Shown piece after piece: positions 41,729-51,991 of a stretch of DNA of 64,000 bases. The number at the start of each line of letters is the position of its first letter. Positions within the stretch are counted from its first letter, which is position 1. Source of the DNA: Trichloromonas sp034006665 (GTDB lineage: Bacteria; Desulfobacterota; Desulfuromonadia; Desulfuromonadales; Trichloromonadaceae); assembly GCF_034006665.1 (NCBI RefSeq), contig NZ_JAVESI010000013.1:1-64000 (forward strand). Direction: 5' to 3'. Under the pieces are notes generated by a model that was not told the DNA's origin, searched no databases, and saw only the letters and a list, made by a program, of their open reading frames with translations. The translations under genes were made by a program, and so were the position numbers.

Positions 41729-43001
41729 ATGCCGAATGACCCTAAGCCAGAGGTGAAACCACGCTCAATCACTTTCTATGTGATCCTGGGGGCGGCGTTG
41801 TTCGCCATCATCAAGTCGTTTCCGCTGCTGTCTCCCATTCTGTTGTCGTTTCTGCTGGTTATGCTGATTTCTCTGGCCGTGAATCCGGCCATATCGCGGA
41901 TGCGGACGTTGCATGGTGGGCGAAAAAGCGCGACGGGACTGATCGTGGGAGCGTTGGTTGTGGTCATTGGCTTGACCGGCTGGGCTTGCTTCGGGCCGAT
42001 GCAGGCATCGGTCGTCAAGCTCTCGGAACAGTTGCCCGCTTACTGGGAACGTTTCCAAAAACCCCTGATTAAAATGGAACAGCAGGCGGTGCTTTCCGAG
42101 GAAAAACTCCAGGCCGAAGTCACCACTGAAATTTCCCGGACCGCAACGGAGCAAGGCCAGATCGAAATTTCCCGGCAAATCGCGGAAGCGGCTCCGTCCC
42201 CAGCCAAAGAGACGGGATCGCTTCGTTCCGGTTTGAGCGAAATGTTCCGGGGCGTGGTCGGCCGCTTCACGGCGGTGGCGTTCAACACGACTCAGATACT
42301 GATTGTCTTGGTGACGGTCTTCTTCGGCGCGACCTTTACCCTGATGAATCCGCGGCCGATATTTCGGGGCATTTTCTCTCTGGTGCCCGAGCGCCACCAC
42401 GAGCAGACCCTGATCATCGTGCAACGCATTGGGAAATTTGTGCCCAGGTGGGTCGGGACGACGCTGCTGGGGATGCTGACGATCGGCCTGCTGGTTTTCC
42501 TGCTCATGTGGCCGATTTTTGGATTCATGGATGCGCTGGTTCTCGGGCTGATCGCGGGGCTGCTGGAATCGGTTCCATTTCTGGGGCCGATTCTCAGCGC
42601 CATCCCCGCGATCCTGTTTGCTCTTGGAAAAGGGGGAATGACCCCGTTGTGGGTCTTGCTCGCCTATATCGCGGTCCAGGCGTTGGAGAACAACGTGATC
42701 ACCCCGTTCATCATGGCGCGCGGCATGAAAATGCATCCCCTGGCGGTGATCTTTTCCATTTTTGTTACCTTCTACCGTAATAGTAATTTCTTTAGTCCCT
42801 ATGAAAATGCATCCCCTGGCGGTGATCTTTTCCATGCTGTTGTGTGTGGCCGCCTTCGGTGTGCTGGGGGTGCTGGTCGCGACCCCTCTTGTTGCCATTG
42901 TGAATATCGTTCACGACGAGTTGTATCGAAAACGCTTTCTGCCGACGATTACTGACGCTGACCTGGATTTGCTGGCCCAAAAAGCCTTGTTCGAAAAGTA
43001 G
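41729..43001 (+). pseudogene. AI-2E-family (PerM-like) transporter, frame-shifted by a 76-bp insertion
   Basis: The first frame runs from 41729 to 42955, with about seven membrane helices and the family core VPFLGPILSAIPAILFALGK and NNVITPFIMARGMKMHPLAV. At 42760-42835 a 76-bp insertion duplicates 35 bp and shifts the frame. The true ending (MLLCVAAFGVLGVLVATPLV, then HDELYRKRFLPTI and LFEK) continues in another frame to 43001. The first-frame tail after FSIFVTF is nonsense (CHCEYRSRRVV). The family exports small molecules or helps in osmotic stress; this copy has lost its last helix unless the insertion is a sequence error. Confidence 0.88.
42725..42835 (+). repeat. 35-bp direct repeat flanking 41 bp in the AI-2E-family gene
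   Basis: Copies at 42725-42759 and 42801-42835 are identical (ATGAAAATGCATCCCCTGGC and on). The 41 bp between them is AT-rich and is not part of the gene. The offset of 76 bp breaks the frame. Confidence 0.95.
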
Positions 43002-43083
43002 CCGGGTCGTTCGACCTGGAGGTGCTGAACGGGGAGATCGAACCGTTCGGAAACGTCGCCTGTGGCAAGCCCCCGCCGGTCGG

Positions 43084-46000
43084 GTGCGTTATCGACCGCG
43101 GGATCAAACCGAGGAGAATGTTATCGCTACGAAAATATCGAGATTTGCGATCCGCGCCCACCAGGTGCTACGGCCTGACCGGGAAACGGAGTTGCTGCGA
43201 ACGGAGCTGTTCAGCCTTGAGCAACTCAAACGGCATGGCCTGACGCTGGCGAGCCGGCATCACCTCGCTCCGTCCCCGGGACCGGACCGTTTGCTGCCGC
43301 GTCTGGCCGACAATGCCCGTGTTCTGATGGCGGCGTATGATATTGTGACCGCCGCCACCCCGGGGCATCGAATCGTGCCGGCGGAAGCCTGGTTGCTCGA
43401 CAACTTTTATCTTATCGAACAACAGATCGGGCTGGCGCGTCGACATCTGCCCCGGGGTTACAGCCGGAAGTTGCCGTGCTTGGCGGATGATCCGTCCGCC
43501 GGGTTCCCGCGTATCTACGACATCGCCTTGCAGTTGATCTCGCACACGGATGGCCGAATCGATAACGACAACACCACCCAGTTCCTTGTTGCTTACCAGC
43601 AGGCCATGCCGTTAAAGCTCGGGGAATTGTGGGCTTTTCCGATCATGCTGCAACTGGCGTTGTTGGAAAATCTGAGCCGTGTCGGGCTGCGGATTGCCCA
43701 TCGGCGGGAGGATCTCGACGCTGCCGTCGCCTGGGCCGATCGCATGCTCGCGGCGGCCGAGCGAAACCCGAAGCAGTTGATCCAGTTGCTGGCCGAGTTT
43801 GCCAATGCCGACGTGCCGCTGACCGCGCCCTTCGTTGAGGAATTTTACTCCCGGCTCCAGGCCCAGGGGCCGGCGATGGCCTTCGTTCAAACCTGGGTCG
43901 AGCAGAAACTGCTCGAACAGGGGGTGACGGCCACCCAGTTGTCGGCGGTCGCCAGCCGCACCGCCGCCGCCAACCAGATCTCGATCGCCAACAGCATCAG
44001 CAGCCTGCGTTTCATCGATGCCATGGATTGGCGGGAGTTCGTCGAGTCGCTCAGTGTCGTCGAACAGGCATTGGCTGACGATCCGTCGGGGTTGTACGCC
44101 GCCCAGGATTTCGCCACCCGGGATCGCTACCGGCATGCCATCGAAGACCTGGCGCGAGGCAGTACCTGTAGTGAGCTGGAGGTGACCCGGGCCGCTATCG
44201 ACTTGGCGCGGACGGTCGCCCAGCAGTCGGGCAGCAGCGACCGCACCGCCCATGTCGGCTACTACCTCATCGATCTGGGACGGCCGCTTCTGGAGCGCAC
44301 CATCGGCTGCCGGTTGTCGTGGAAATGCCGGATCGGCCGAGCCAGTCGGCAGCGGCGTCTCCTCCTCTATCTCGGCCCCATTTTGATGCTCAGTCTGCTG
44401 TCGACCGCAGGGGCGTTCGCCGTGGTTGGATTCGATCCGGGGGACTGGCGGATCTGGCTGCTGGCGCTGCCCCTTCTCATCGGGGTTTCGGCCCTGGCCA
44501 GCGCGCTGGTAAATCTGCTGGTGACCCTCGCCCTGCCGCCGCGCGCATTACCACGTCTCGATTTTTCAGAAGGGATCCCGGACAACCATCGCACCATGGT
44601 AATCGTGCCCACCCTGTTGGCCCGTTTGCAGGACGTCGACGATCTGCTCGAGGCCCTAGAGATCCGCTATCTCGGTAATCGCGATGCCAATCTGTTTTTT
44701 GCCCTGTTGACCGATTTTCACGATGCCTCGGCGCAAACGCTGCCGGAAGACGAGGCTTTGCTCGCTTACGCACGGGGCGCGGTTGAGGCGCTCAATGCGA
44801 CCTACCAGGAAGATCGCCCGGGCATCTTCTACCTGTTCCACCGGCCGCGACGGTGGAATGCGGTGGAACGGGTGTGGATGGGCTATGAACGCAAGCGCGG
44901 CAAGCTGGAACAGTTCAATGCCCGGCTACGGGGCGAGGCGCTTGATGCCTTCTCGGAGATCGTCGGCGATCCCTCCATTCTCGCGTCGATCCGCTACGTC
45001 ATCACCCTCGATACCGACACCCAGCTGCCGCGCGATGCGGCCCGCACCCTGGTCGGTAACCTGGCCCATCCCCTCAATCGACCGATTTATGAAGACGGTA
45101 AAGGACGCATTGTCGAAGGCTATGCGATTCTGCAGCCGCGTGCTTCGATCAGCCTGACCAGTGCCGGCCAGTCGCGGTTCACCAAGCTGTTCGTGGGCGA
45201 GGCGGGCATCGATCCCTACACCCGCGAGGTGTCGGATGTCTATCAGGATATTTTCGGCGAGGGGTCATTCATCGGCAAGGGCATCTACGATGTGGACGCC
45301 TTTCGGCAGGCCGTCGATGGGCGTTTTCCGGAGAATCTCATTCTCAGTCACGACCTGCTGGAAGGCGGCTATGCACGGTCGGCGCTGGTGACCGATGTCG
45401 ACCTGATTGAAGAGCATCCCGCCAGTTACGCCATGGAGGCCAGTCGGCGCCACCGCTGGATCCGCGGCGACTGGCAACTGGCCGGCTGGCTGCTGCCGCG
45501 CGTCCCCGGACCGAGCGGACCCAATGGCGGGAAGGGGCGGCGGCAACCCAACCCCTTAAGCGCCCTGTCCGTGTGGAAGTTGTTCGACAACCTGCGCCGC
45601 AGCCTGGTGCCGCCGTCGCTGCTGGCGTTGCTGGCCGCGGGCTGGCTACTGGGTCCGGGGCCGACGTGGTTCTGGTCCCTGCTGGTGGTGACGGTGGTCT
45701 GCTTGCCGACCCTGCTCTCCACCGGCATCGAACTGCTCCGCAAGCCCCAGGACCGTGCCTGGCTGCTGCATCTGAATCTGACCGGCAGATCGGCAGGACG
45801 TCCGCTGCTGCTGGCTTTGCTGACCTTGATCCTGCTCCCCTACGATGCGCTGATCGCTCTGGATGCAATCCGTCGTTCGGCGCTGCGGATGCTCTTTACC
45901 CGTCGCGGTTTGCTGCTCTGGCAACTGCCGTCCTATGCCCGCCGCAACGGGCGCCGCACGGCGGCCGATTTTGCTCTGGAAATGTGGATCGGTCCGTTCC

Positions 46001-49000
46001 TGGCGGTGCTGCTGGGGACGGCGCTGGCCTGGCTGCTGCCCCCGGCGCAAGGGCTCTTCGCTGCGCCGCTGTTGTTGCTGTGGCTGGTCTCACCCCTGGT
46101 CGGCTGGTGGATCAGCCGACCGCTGCCGGCGCCGGCGCCCGATCTGACGGCGGCGGAGCGGACCTTCCTGCGCGCCTCGGCGCGGCGAACATGGCGCTAT
46201 TTCGCGGACTTCGTCGGTCCCGAGGACAACTGGCTGCCCCCCGACAATGTCCAGGAATATCCGGCACCGATCATCGCCCGGCGGACTTCGCCCACCAACA
46301 TCGGTATGGCGCTGCTGGCCAACCTGACCGCTTGCGATTTTGGCTTCATCACCGCTGGAGAATGCCTGCGCTTGACGGAAAACACCCTGGCGACCATGGA
46401 AAAGCTGGAGCGCTATCGCGGCCATTTTTACAACTGGTACGACACGCGCACCCTCGAGCCGTTGCGCCCGCAATACATCTCTTCGGTGGACAGCGGCAAT
46501 CTCGCCGGCAGCCTGCTCACCCTGCAGGCGGGACTGGCCGAATTAAAAGACCAGCCGGTCCTCTCCAGCCAGGCCTTTGCGGGTTTGAGGGACACCCTGG
46601 AGGTGCTTGCTGAGCATCTGCCCGCGGTGCCCGTCCCGGACCTGGCGGAAAAGATCCGCGTGCTCCAAAACAAACTTTCCACCGGCACCTTTAACGGGCC
46701 GCTCCAGACACTGGCCGCCGCCGAGCGTTTACTGGATGAGATTCACCGCCTGGGGAGGGAGCTGCCGACTTGGTTGCCGGCGGATGTGGATATCGATGGC
46801 GAACTCACCTTCTGGGCGCGGGCCTTCGACCGGCAAGCCCTCGCCCTGCGCGACGAGCTGCGTTCGTTGCTGCCTGAGTCGCGGACCTTTGCCGCCATCC
46901 CGAAGCTCTCGGAACTGGCGACCGGCGGCCCGGCCGGCACGGGTACGCGGTCGCCGGCCGCAGTCAAGAGGCTCAAAACCATCGACGATCTGGTGCGGCG
47001 TTGCGGGAAACTGGCGGCGATGGAATTCGACTTTCTTTACAACACCTCCCGGGGCCTGCTCTGCATCGGTTACGACGTCGGGGAGCGCCGCCGCGATCCG
47101 GCCTGTTACGATCTGCTGGCCTCCGAAGCGCGCCTGGCCAGTTTTCTCCTCATCGCCGAGGGGCAGGTTCCCCAGAAACATTGGTTTTCCCTCGGTCGTC
47201 TGCTGACCAGTCATGGTGGCGACGTCAGTCTGATTTCCTGGAGCGGTTCGATGTTCGAGTACCTCATGCCCCAGCTGATCATGCCGAGTTACCCCAATAC
47301 CTTGCTGGAGCAGACCTGCAAAGCCGCCGTGTCGCGCCAGATCGAATACGGCCGGCAACGGGCCGTCCCCTGGGGCATTTCCGAATCGTGCTATAACCTC
47401 ACCGATATGCACCAGATTTATCAATATCGGGCCTTTGGCGTGCCCGGGCTCGGTTTCAAGCGCGGGCTGGGCGAGGATTTGGTCATTGCTCCTTATGCCA
47501 GTGCCCTGGCGCTGACGGTCTTGCCGCAAGCCGCTTGTCGCAACCTGCAAACGCTGGCCAGCCAGGGGTTCCAGGGCAGCTTTGGGTTTTTTGAGGCGAT
47601 CGATTACACCCCGTCGCGGGTGCCGCGTGGCAAACAGCACGTCATTGTGCGCGCCTTCATGGCCCATCATCAGGGGATGAGCCTGCTGGCCTTTGCCCAT
47701 GTCCTGCTGGGTCAGCCGATGCAGCGCCGCTTCATGTCCGATCCCATGTTAAAGGCGACCGAGTTGTTGCTGCAGGAACGGGTGCCGAAGAAGGTGGCGA
47801 CGGTCTATCCCCACGCGGCCGAAGTGAGCGCCGCCGCGCATCCGGTCGAAGAGGCCGGCGGGATCATGCGCGTCTTTACCGACCTGAATACTCCGGCCCC
47901 GGAAATTCATCTTTTATCCAACGGCAGCTACCACGTCATGGCGACCCATGCCGGCGGTGGCTACAGTCGCTGGCGCGACCTGGCCGTCACCCGTTGGCGT
48001 GAGGATGCCACTTGTGATGGCTGGGGCTCCTTTATTTACCTGCGTGACTGCGCCTCGGGGCGCTATTGGTCCAGCGCCTATCAACCGACCCGGCGCAAGG
48101 CCGAGCACTATGAGGCGATCTTCGTCCAGGGGCGGGCCGAATATCGGCGGCGCGACCAGGGGATCGATGCCCACACCGAGATCAGCGTCTCCCCCGAGGA
48201 CGATGTGGAAATCCGCCGGGTCACCCTCACCAACCAGTCGTCCCGGCCCCGCGATATCGAGCTGACCAGTTACGCCGAGGTGGTGTTGGCCCCGCTCAAT
48301 GCCGATTTGGCCCATCGCAGCTTCAGCAATCTGTTCGTGCAAACCGAAATTTTGCCCGAACGGCAGGCGATCCTCTGTACGCGCCGCGTCCGCACGCCGG
48401 GAGAGCAGGTGCCATGGATGTTTCACCTGCTGGCCGCGCCGGGTGCGGTGAGTGACGAGCCCTCTTACGAGACGGATCGTGCCAAATTCATCGGCCGCGG
48501 ACGAACCGTGGCCAACCCGCTGGCCGTCGACCGCCGTGATCGCCGTTCGCGGCTATCGAATACGGCGGGTCCGGTGCTCGATCCGATTGTGGCGATCCGT
48601 CGCACCCTGACCCTGTCACCGGACGAAACAGCGGTCGTGCAGATCATCTCCGGGGTCGCGGACACCCGTGATGGCGCCTTGGCGTTGCTGGAGAAATATT
48701 GTGATCGGCACTTCGTTGAGCGCGCCTTTGAAATGGCCTGGTTCCAAAGTCAGGAGGTGCTGCGCCACCTAGGGATCACCGAAGCCGAGGCCCAACTCTA
48801 TGGACGCCTGGCGACTTCGGTCGTCTTCAGCAATGCCCTGCGCCGCGCCGCGCCGAGCGTCATTGCCCGCAATCAGCTGGGCCAGTCGGGGTTGTGGCGT
48901 TTTGCCATCTCCGGCGACCTGCCGATCGTCCTGCTCAATATCGGCGACCTGAGCCGGATCGACTTGGTCAAGCAGGTGCTGCAAGCCCACGCCTATTGGC

Positions 49001-50457
49001 GGATGAAGGGCCTGGCTGCCGACCTGATGATCGTCAACGAAGATTTTTCAGGCTATCGGGCGGAGTTGCAAGACCAGATCATGGGGTTGATCAACGCGGG
49101 TCCCGAAGCGCAGATGCTGAACCAGTCGGGCGGGGTCTTCGTGCGGCGCGCCGAAGAGCTTTCCGAGGATGAGCGGGTGTTGCTGCAGACGGTCGCCCGG
49201 GTGGTGTACAAAGACATTGCCACAACCCTGGTCGGTCCGGTGGAACGCCGGATCGCGCCGGAGCGGTTGTCGGACCGTCTGGAGCCCGTGCAGCAGTCGG
49301 CGCCGGAGCAGGTCCAGCCCCTGTTGCCGCGAGAGCGTATTTTCTGCAACGGCCTCGGGGGCTTCACCCCCGATGGGCGCGAATACGTCGTCACCCTCGA
49401 ACCGGGTCAGAGCACCCCGGCGCCTTGGGCCAATGTCATCGCCAGCCCGCATATCGGCACCGTGGTCAGCGAGAGCGGCAGCGCCTACACCTGGGTGGAC
49501 AATGCCCACGAGTTCCGGCTGAGCACCTGGCACAACGACCCTTTAAGCGACAGCAGCGGCGAAGCCCTCTATATTCGCGACGAAGATACGGGGGCCTTCT
49601 GGTCGCCGACGCCCCTCCCCGCCCGTGGACGAAGCGGCTATGTCTGCCGGCACGGCTTCGGCTACAGCGCCTTCGAACATTTCGAGGCCGGCATCGCCTC
49701 GGAACTGTTCACCTACGTCGCCATGGATGCGCCGGTGAAGTTTGTGGTCATCAAACTGCACAACCAGTCGCGGCGCCCGCGAAGCCTGTCGTTGACCGGA
49801 TATTGGGAGCTGGTGCTCGGTGAATGGCGACACGCCAATCTGATGCACATCGTGACCGAAACGGATCCGCACAGCGGGGCGCTGCTGGCCCGCAACGCCT
49901 ATGGCCGCGAGTGCGCCAACCGGGTCGTTTTTGTGCAGGTCAGCGAGCCGGAGCGCAGGGTGAGCGGCAACCGCTGCGAATTTATCGGCCGCAACGGTTC
50001 GCTGACCAGTCCGGCGGCGATGGGCCGCAAGCGCTTGTCGAACCGGACCGGCGCGGGCCTTGATCCCTGTGCCGCGGTGCAAACCCGGATCGAACTGGCC
50101 GAAGGGCAAGAGCGCGAAATCGTGTTCATCTTTGGCGCGACCGGTCAGGACGAACAGGCGCAGCATCTGATCGAGCAATTCGGCGGCACAGCTGGCGCCC
50201 GGCTGGCCCTGGAGGCGGTGTGGGACCACTGGAACCACACTCTGGGCGCGGTGCAGGTCGAGACGCCCGACCCGGCGCTGGATGTGCTTGCCAACGGCTG
50301 GCTGGTTTATCAGACCATCTCTTGTCGGCTCTGGGCGCGCAGCGGCTATTACCAGTCCGGCGGCGCCTACGGGTTTCGCGATCAGTTGCAGGACACCATG
50401 GCGCTGCTCCATACCACCCCCTGGCTGGCCCGCGAGCAGTTGCTCCGCTGCGCTTAG
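43084..50457 (+). CDS. ndvB: Cyclic beta-1,2-glucan synthase, N-terminal ~2457 residues (cut by amber stop)
   Basis: NdvB makes and cyclises beta-1,2-glucan at the inner membrane for osmotic adaptation. Order: N-terminal cytoplasmic region; membrane helices near 430-480; a GT84 glycosyltransferase (LDTDTQLPRDAARTLVGNLA, RRHRWIRGDWQL); more helices near 830-1010; a glucoamylase-like region (FMAHHQGMSLLAF, DPMLKATELLLQERVPKKV); two GH94 N-type repeats (ITLVTHAGGGYSRW-like stretch and GQSTPAPWANVIASP). The frame stops at TAG 50455-50457 just before the phosphorylase catalytic part. The start is uncertain: GTG at 43084 has no ribosome site, and ATG at 43118 is out of frame. Confidence 0.9.
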   Translation: MRYRPRDQTEENVIATKISRFAIRAHQVLRPDRETELLRTELFSLEQLKRHGLTLASRHHLAPSPGPDRLLPRLADNARVLMAAYDIVTAATPGHRIVPAEAWLLDNFYLIEQQIGLARRHLPRGYSRKLPCLADDPSAGFPRIYDIALQLISHTDGRIDNDNTTQFLVAYQQAMPLKLGELWAFPIMLQLALLENLSRVGLRIAHRREDLDAAVAWADRMLAAAERNPKQLIQLLAEFANADVPLTAPFVEEFYSRLQAQGPAMAFVQTWVEQKLLEQGVTATQLSAVASRTAAANQISIANSISSLRFIDAMDWREFVESLSVVEQALADDPSGLYAAQDFATRDRYRHAIEDLARGSTCSELEVTRAAIDLARTVAQQSGSSDRTAHVGYYLIDLGRPLLERTIGCRLSWKCRIGRASRQRRLLLYLGPILMLSLLSTAGAFAVVGFDPGDWRIWLLALPLLIGVSALASALVNLLVTLALPPRALPRLDFSEGIPDNHRTMVIVPTLLARLQDVDDLLEALEIRYLGNRDANLFFALLTDFHDASAQTLPEDEALLAYARGAVEALNATYQEDRPGIFYLFHRPRRWNAVERVWMGYERKRGKLEQFNARLRGEALDAFSEIVGDPSILASIRYVITLDTDTQLPRDAARTLVGNLAHPLNRPIYEDGKGRIVEGYAILQPRASISLTSAGQSRFTKLFVGEAGIDPYTREVSDVYQDIFGEGSFIGKGIYDVDAFRQAVDGRFPENLILSHDLLEGGYARSALVTDVDLIEEHPASYAMEASRRHRWIRGDWQLAGWLLPRVPGPSGPNGGKGRRQPNPLSALSVWKLFDNLRRSLVPPSLLALLAAGWLLGPGPTWFWSLLVVTVVCLPTLLSTGIELLRKPQDRAWLLHLNLTGRSAGRPLLLALLTLILLPYDALIALDAIRRSALRMLFTRRGLLLWQLPSYARRNGRRTAADFALEMWIGPFLAVLLGTALAWLLPPAQGLFAAPLLLLWLVSPLVGWWISRPLPAPAPDLTAAERTFLRASARRTWRYFADFVGPEDNWLPPDNVQEYPAPIIARRTSPTNIGMALLANLTACDFGFITAGECLRLTENTLATMEKLERYRGHFYNWYDTRTLEPLRPQYISSVDSGNLAGSLLTLQAGLAELKDQPVLSSQAFAGLRDTLEVLAEHLPAVPVPDLAEKIRVLQNKLSTGTFNGPLQTLAAAERLLDEIHRLGRELPTWLPADVDIDGELTFWARAFDRQALALRDELRSLLPESRTFAAIPKLSELATGGPAGTGTRSPAAVKRLKTIDDLVRRCGKLAAMEFDFLYNTSRGLLCIGYDVGERRRDPACYDLLASEARLASFLLIAEGQVPQKHWFSLGRLLTSHGGDVSLISWSGSMFEYLMPQLIMPSYPNTLLEQTCKAAVSRQIEYGRQRAVPWGISESCYNLTDMHQIYQYRAFGVPGLGFKRGLGEDLVIAPYASALALTVLPQAACRNLQTLASQGFQGSFGFFEAIDYTPSRVPRGKQHVIVRAFMAHHQGMSLLAFAHVLLGQPMQRRFMSDPMLKATELLLQERVPKKVATVYPHAAEVSAAAHPVEEAGGIMRVFTDLNTPAPEIHLLSNGSYHVMATHAGGGYSRWRDLAVTRWREDATCDGWGSFIYLRDCASGRYWSSAYQPTRRKAEHYEAIFVQGRAEYRRRDQGIDAHTEISVSPEDDVEIRRVTLTNQSSRPRDIELTSYAEVVLAPLNADLAHRSFSNLFVQTEILPERQAILCTRRVRTPGEQVPWMFHLLAAPGAVSDEPSYETDRAKFIGRGRTVANPLAVDRRDRRSRLSNTAGPVLDPIVAIRRTLTLSPDETAVVQIISGVADTRDGALALLEKYCDRHFVERAFEMAWFQSQEVLRHLGITEAEAQLYGRLATSVVFSNALRRAAPSVIARNQLGQSGLWRFAISGDLPIVLLNIGDLSRIDLVKQVLQAHAYWRMKGLAADLMIVNEDFSGYRAELQDQIMGLINAGPEAQMLNQSGGVFVRRAEELSEDERVLLQTVARVVYKDIATTLVGPVERRIAPERLSDRLEPVQQSAPEQVQPLLPRERIFCNGLGGFTPDGREYVVTLEPGQSTPAPWANVIASPHIGTVVSESGSAYTWVDNAHEFRLSTWHNDPLSDSSGEALYIRDEDTGAFWSPTPLPARGRSGYVCRHGFGYSAFEHFEAGIASELFTYVAMDAPVKFVVIKLHNQSRRPRSLSLTGYWELVLGEWRHANLMHIVTETDPHSGALLARNAYGRECANRVVFVQVSEPERRVSGNRCEFIGRNGSLTSPAAMGRKRLSNRTGAGLDPCAAVQTRIELAEGQEREIVFIFGATGQDEQAQHLIEQFGGTAGARLALEAVWDHWNHTLGAVQVETPDPALDVLANGWLVYQTISCRLWARSGYYQSGGAYGFRDQLQDTMALLHTTPWLAREQLLRCA

Positions 50458-50478
50458 CGACAGTTCCCGCAGGGTGAC

Positions 50479-51735
50479 GTGCAGCACTGGTGGCATCCGC
50501 CGGGCGGACAAGGGGTGCGCACCCATTTTTCGGACGACTATCTGTGGCTCCCCTATGCCACCTGCCGCTATGTGCTGGCGACCGGCGATACCGGCGTCCT
50601 CGACGAAGCGGTCCCGTTTCTCGAAGGGCGTCTGCTGGGTCCGGAGGAGGAGGCCTACTACGACCAGCCGCAACGTTCGAGTGAAACGGCCGGCCTCTAC
50701 GAACATTGCGTGCGCTCCATCAACCACGGCTTACGCTTTGGCGAGCATCAATTACCGCTGATGGGCTGCGGCGACTGGAATGACGGTATGAATCTGGTCG
50801 GCCGCGAGGGCAAGGGGGAGAGCGTTTGGTTGGCGTGGTTCCTCTACGAAAACCTGCAACTCTTTGCCAATCTCGCGCGGGGACACGATGACGCCGCTTT
50901 TGCCGGCCTCTGCACCGAGCAGGCGGCGCGGCTGCGCAGCAACATCGAGGCGCATGCCTGGGATGGCGCCTGGTATCGGCGGGCCTGGTTCGATGACGGC
51001 ACCCCGCTCGGTTCCGCCGTCAACGACGAATGCCGGATCGATTCGATCAGCCAGAGCTGGTCGGTCATTTCCCAGGGCGGCGACCCCGACCACACCCGTC
51101 AGGCGATGGCTGCCCTTGACCAGCACTTGGTGCGACGGGATGCGCAGCTCATTCAACTGCTCACGCCCCCCTTCGATCAGTCCGATCTTGAACCGGGCTA
51201 TATCAAGGGCTATGTGCCCGGCGTGCGCGAAAACGGCGGGCAATACACCCATGCCGCGATCTGGGCGACGATGGCCTTTGCCCTGCTGGGTGAGCGGGAA
51301 CGCGCCTGGGAATTGTACGCCATGCTCAACCCCGTCAATCACGGCAGCGAGCCGCAGGGAATCGAGCGCTACCAGGTCGAGCCCTACGTCATGTGCGCCG
51401 ACATTTACGCGGTTTCTCCTCACACCGGCCGGGGCGGCTGGACCTGGTACACCGGGGCGGCGGGCTGGATGTACCGGCTGACCGTGGAGACCCTGCTCGG
51501 ACTGCAGTTGGAGGTGGACCAGTTGCGTATCGCCCCCTGTATCCCGGCCTATTGGCCGGCGTACAAAGTCCGCTACCGTTATCGTGAGACGATTTACCAT
51601 CTCACCATCAGGAACGTCGGTGAACCGGCGGCGACAGGGCAGCGTATCACCCTGGATGAGGTGGTCATCGAGGGCGCGGCGATTCCGCTGGTGGATGACC
51701 GCCGGGACCATCAGGTCGAGGTGGTTTTGGGCTAA
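50479..51735 (+). CDS. Cyclic beta-1,2-glucan synthase, C-terminal GH94 part (after amber stop)
   Basis: The reading frame is the same as the preceding ndvB part and is open from 50458: RQFPQGDVQHWWHPP follows the TAG directly, as it would inside an intact NdvB. It holds the phosphorylase catalytic region (MGCGDWNDGMNLVGREGKGE), then ENGGQYTHAAIWATMAFAL and GGWTWYTGAAGWMYRL. Alone, from GTG 50479 with only a weak ribosome site, it may not be made. Loss of this part should prevent control of glucan chain length. One base change at the TAG would restore a full protein of about 2880 residues. Confidence 0.9.
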   Translation: MQHWWHPPGGQGVRTHFSDDYLWLPYATCRYVLATGDTGVLDEAVPFLEGRLLGPEEEAYYDQPQRSSETAGLYEHCVRSINHGLRFGEHQLPLMGCGDWNDGMNLVGREGKGESVWLAWFLYENLQLFANLARGHDDAAFAGLCTEQAARLRSNIEAHAWDGAWYRRAWFDDGTPLGSAVNDECRIDSISQSWSVISQGGDPDHTRQAMAALDQHLVRRDAQLIQLLTPPFDQSDLEPGYIKGYVPGVRENGGQYTHAAIWATMAFALLGERERAWELYAMLNPVNHGSEPQGIERYQVEPYVMCADIYAVSPHTGRGGWTWYTGAAGWMYRLTVETLLGLQLEVDQLRIAPCIPAYWPAYKVRYRYRETIYHLTIRNVGEPAATGQRITLDEVVIEGAAIPLVDDRRDHQVEVVLG

Positions 51736-51762
51736 GGCTGCTCGCAAAGGGGGATCTTTCAG

Positions 51763-51855
51763 CTGGAAGCTGCGGCTCGGGCTATGGATAAAGCCAAGAA
51801 ATCTGGTTCAAGTCGAATGTGTTTTTACGACACCTCTGGTAAATTTGAAAAATAA
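51763..51855 (+). pseudogene. Possible tail fragment of a GGDEF-type protein
   Basis: An open stretch of 30 codons ending in TAA: LEAAARAMDKAKKSGSSRMC, then FYDTSGKFEK. This looks like the last helix of a GGDEF domain (A-D-x-A-M-Y-x-A-K pattern) with no start or body. The rest of 51856-51991 holds nothing I can identify except the AAGGAGTG ribosome site of the next gene. Confidence 0.35.
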
Positions 51856-51991
51856 ACACGCTTTCGTGGCTAAGATGTTCTGACCTCTCATGCCGGGCAG
51901 TTCCGGATCGGCGAGGAAACCAGGGAAGGCGATTTATCGTAAACAGGGCAGGGGGTACCGGAATGGTCTACTTCTTAAGGAGTGAGCACTG

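Noticed and set aside
50455..50457. Pyrrolysine insertion at the ndvB amber codon
   Set aside because: It is possible in principle, but NdvB proteins have no known need for it and no pyl gene is in the window; a nonsense mutation or sequence error is simpler.
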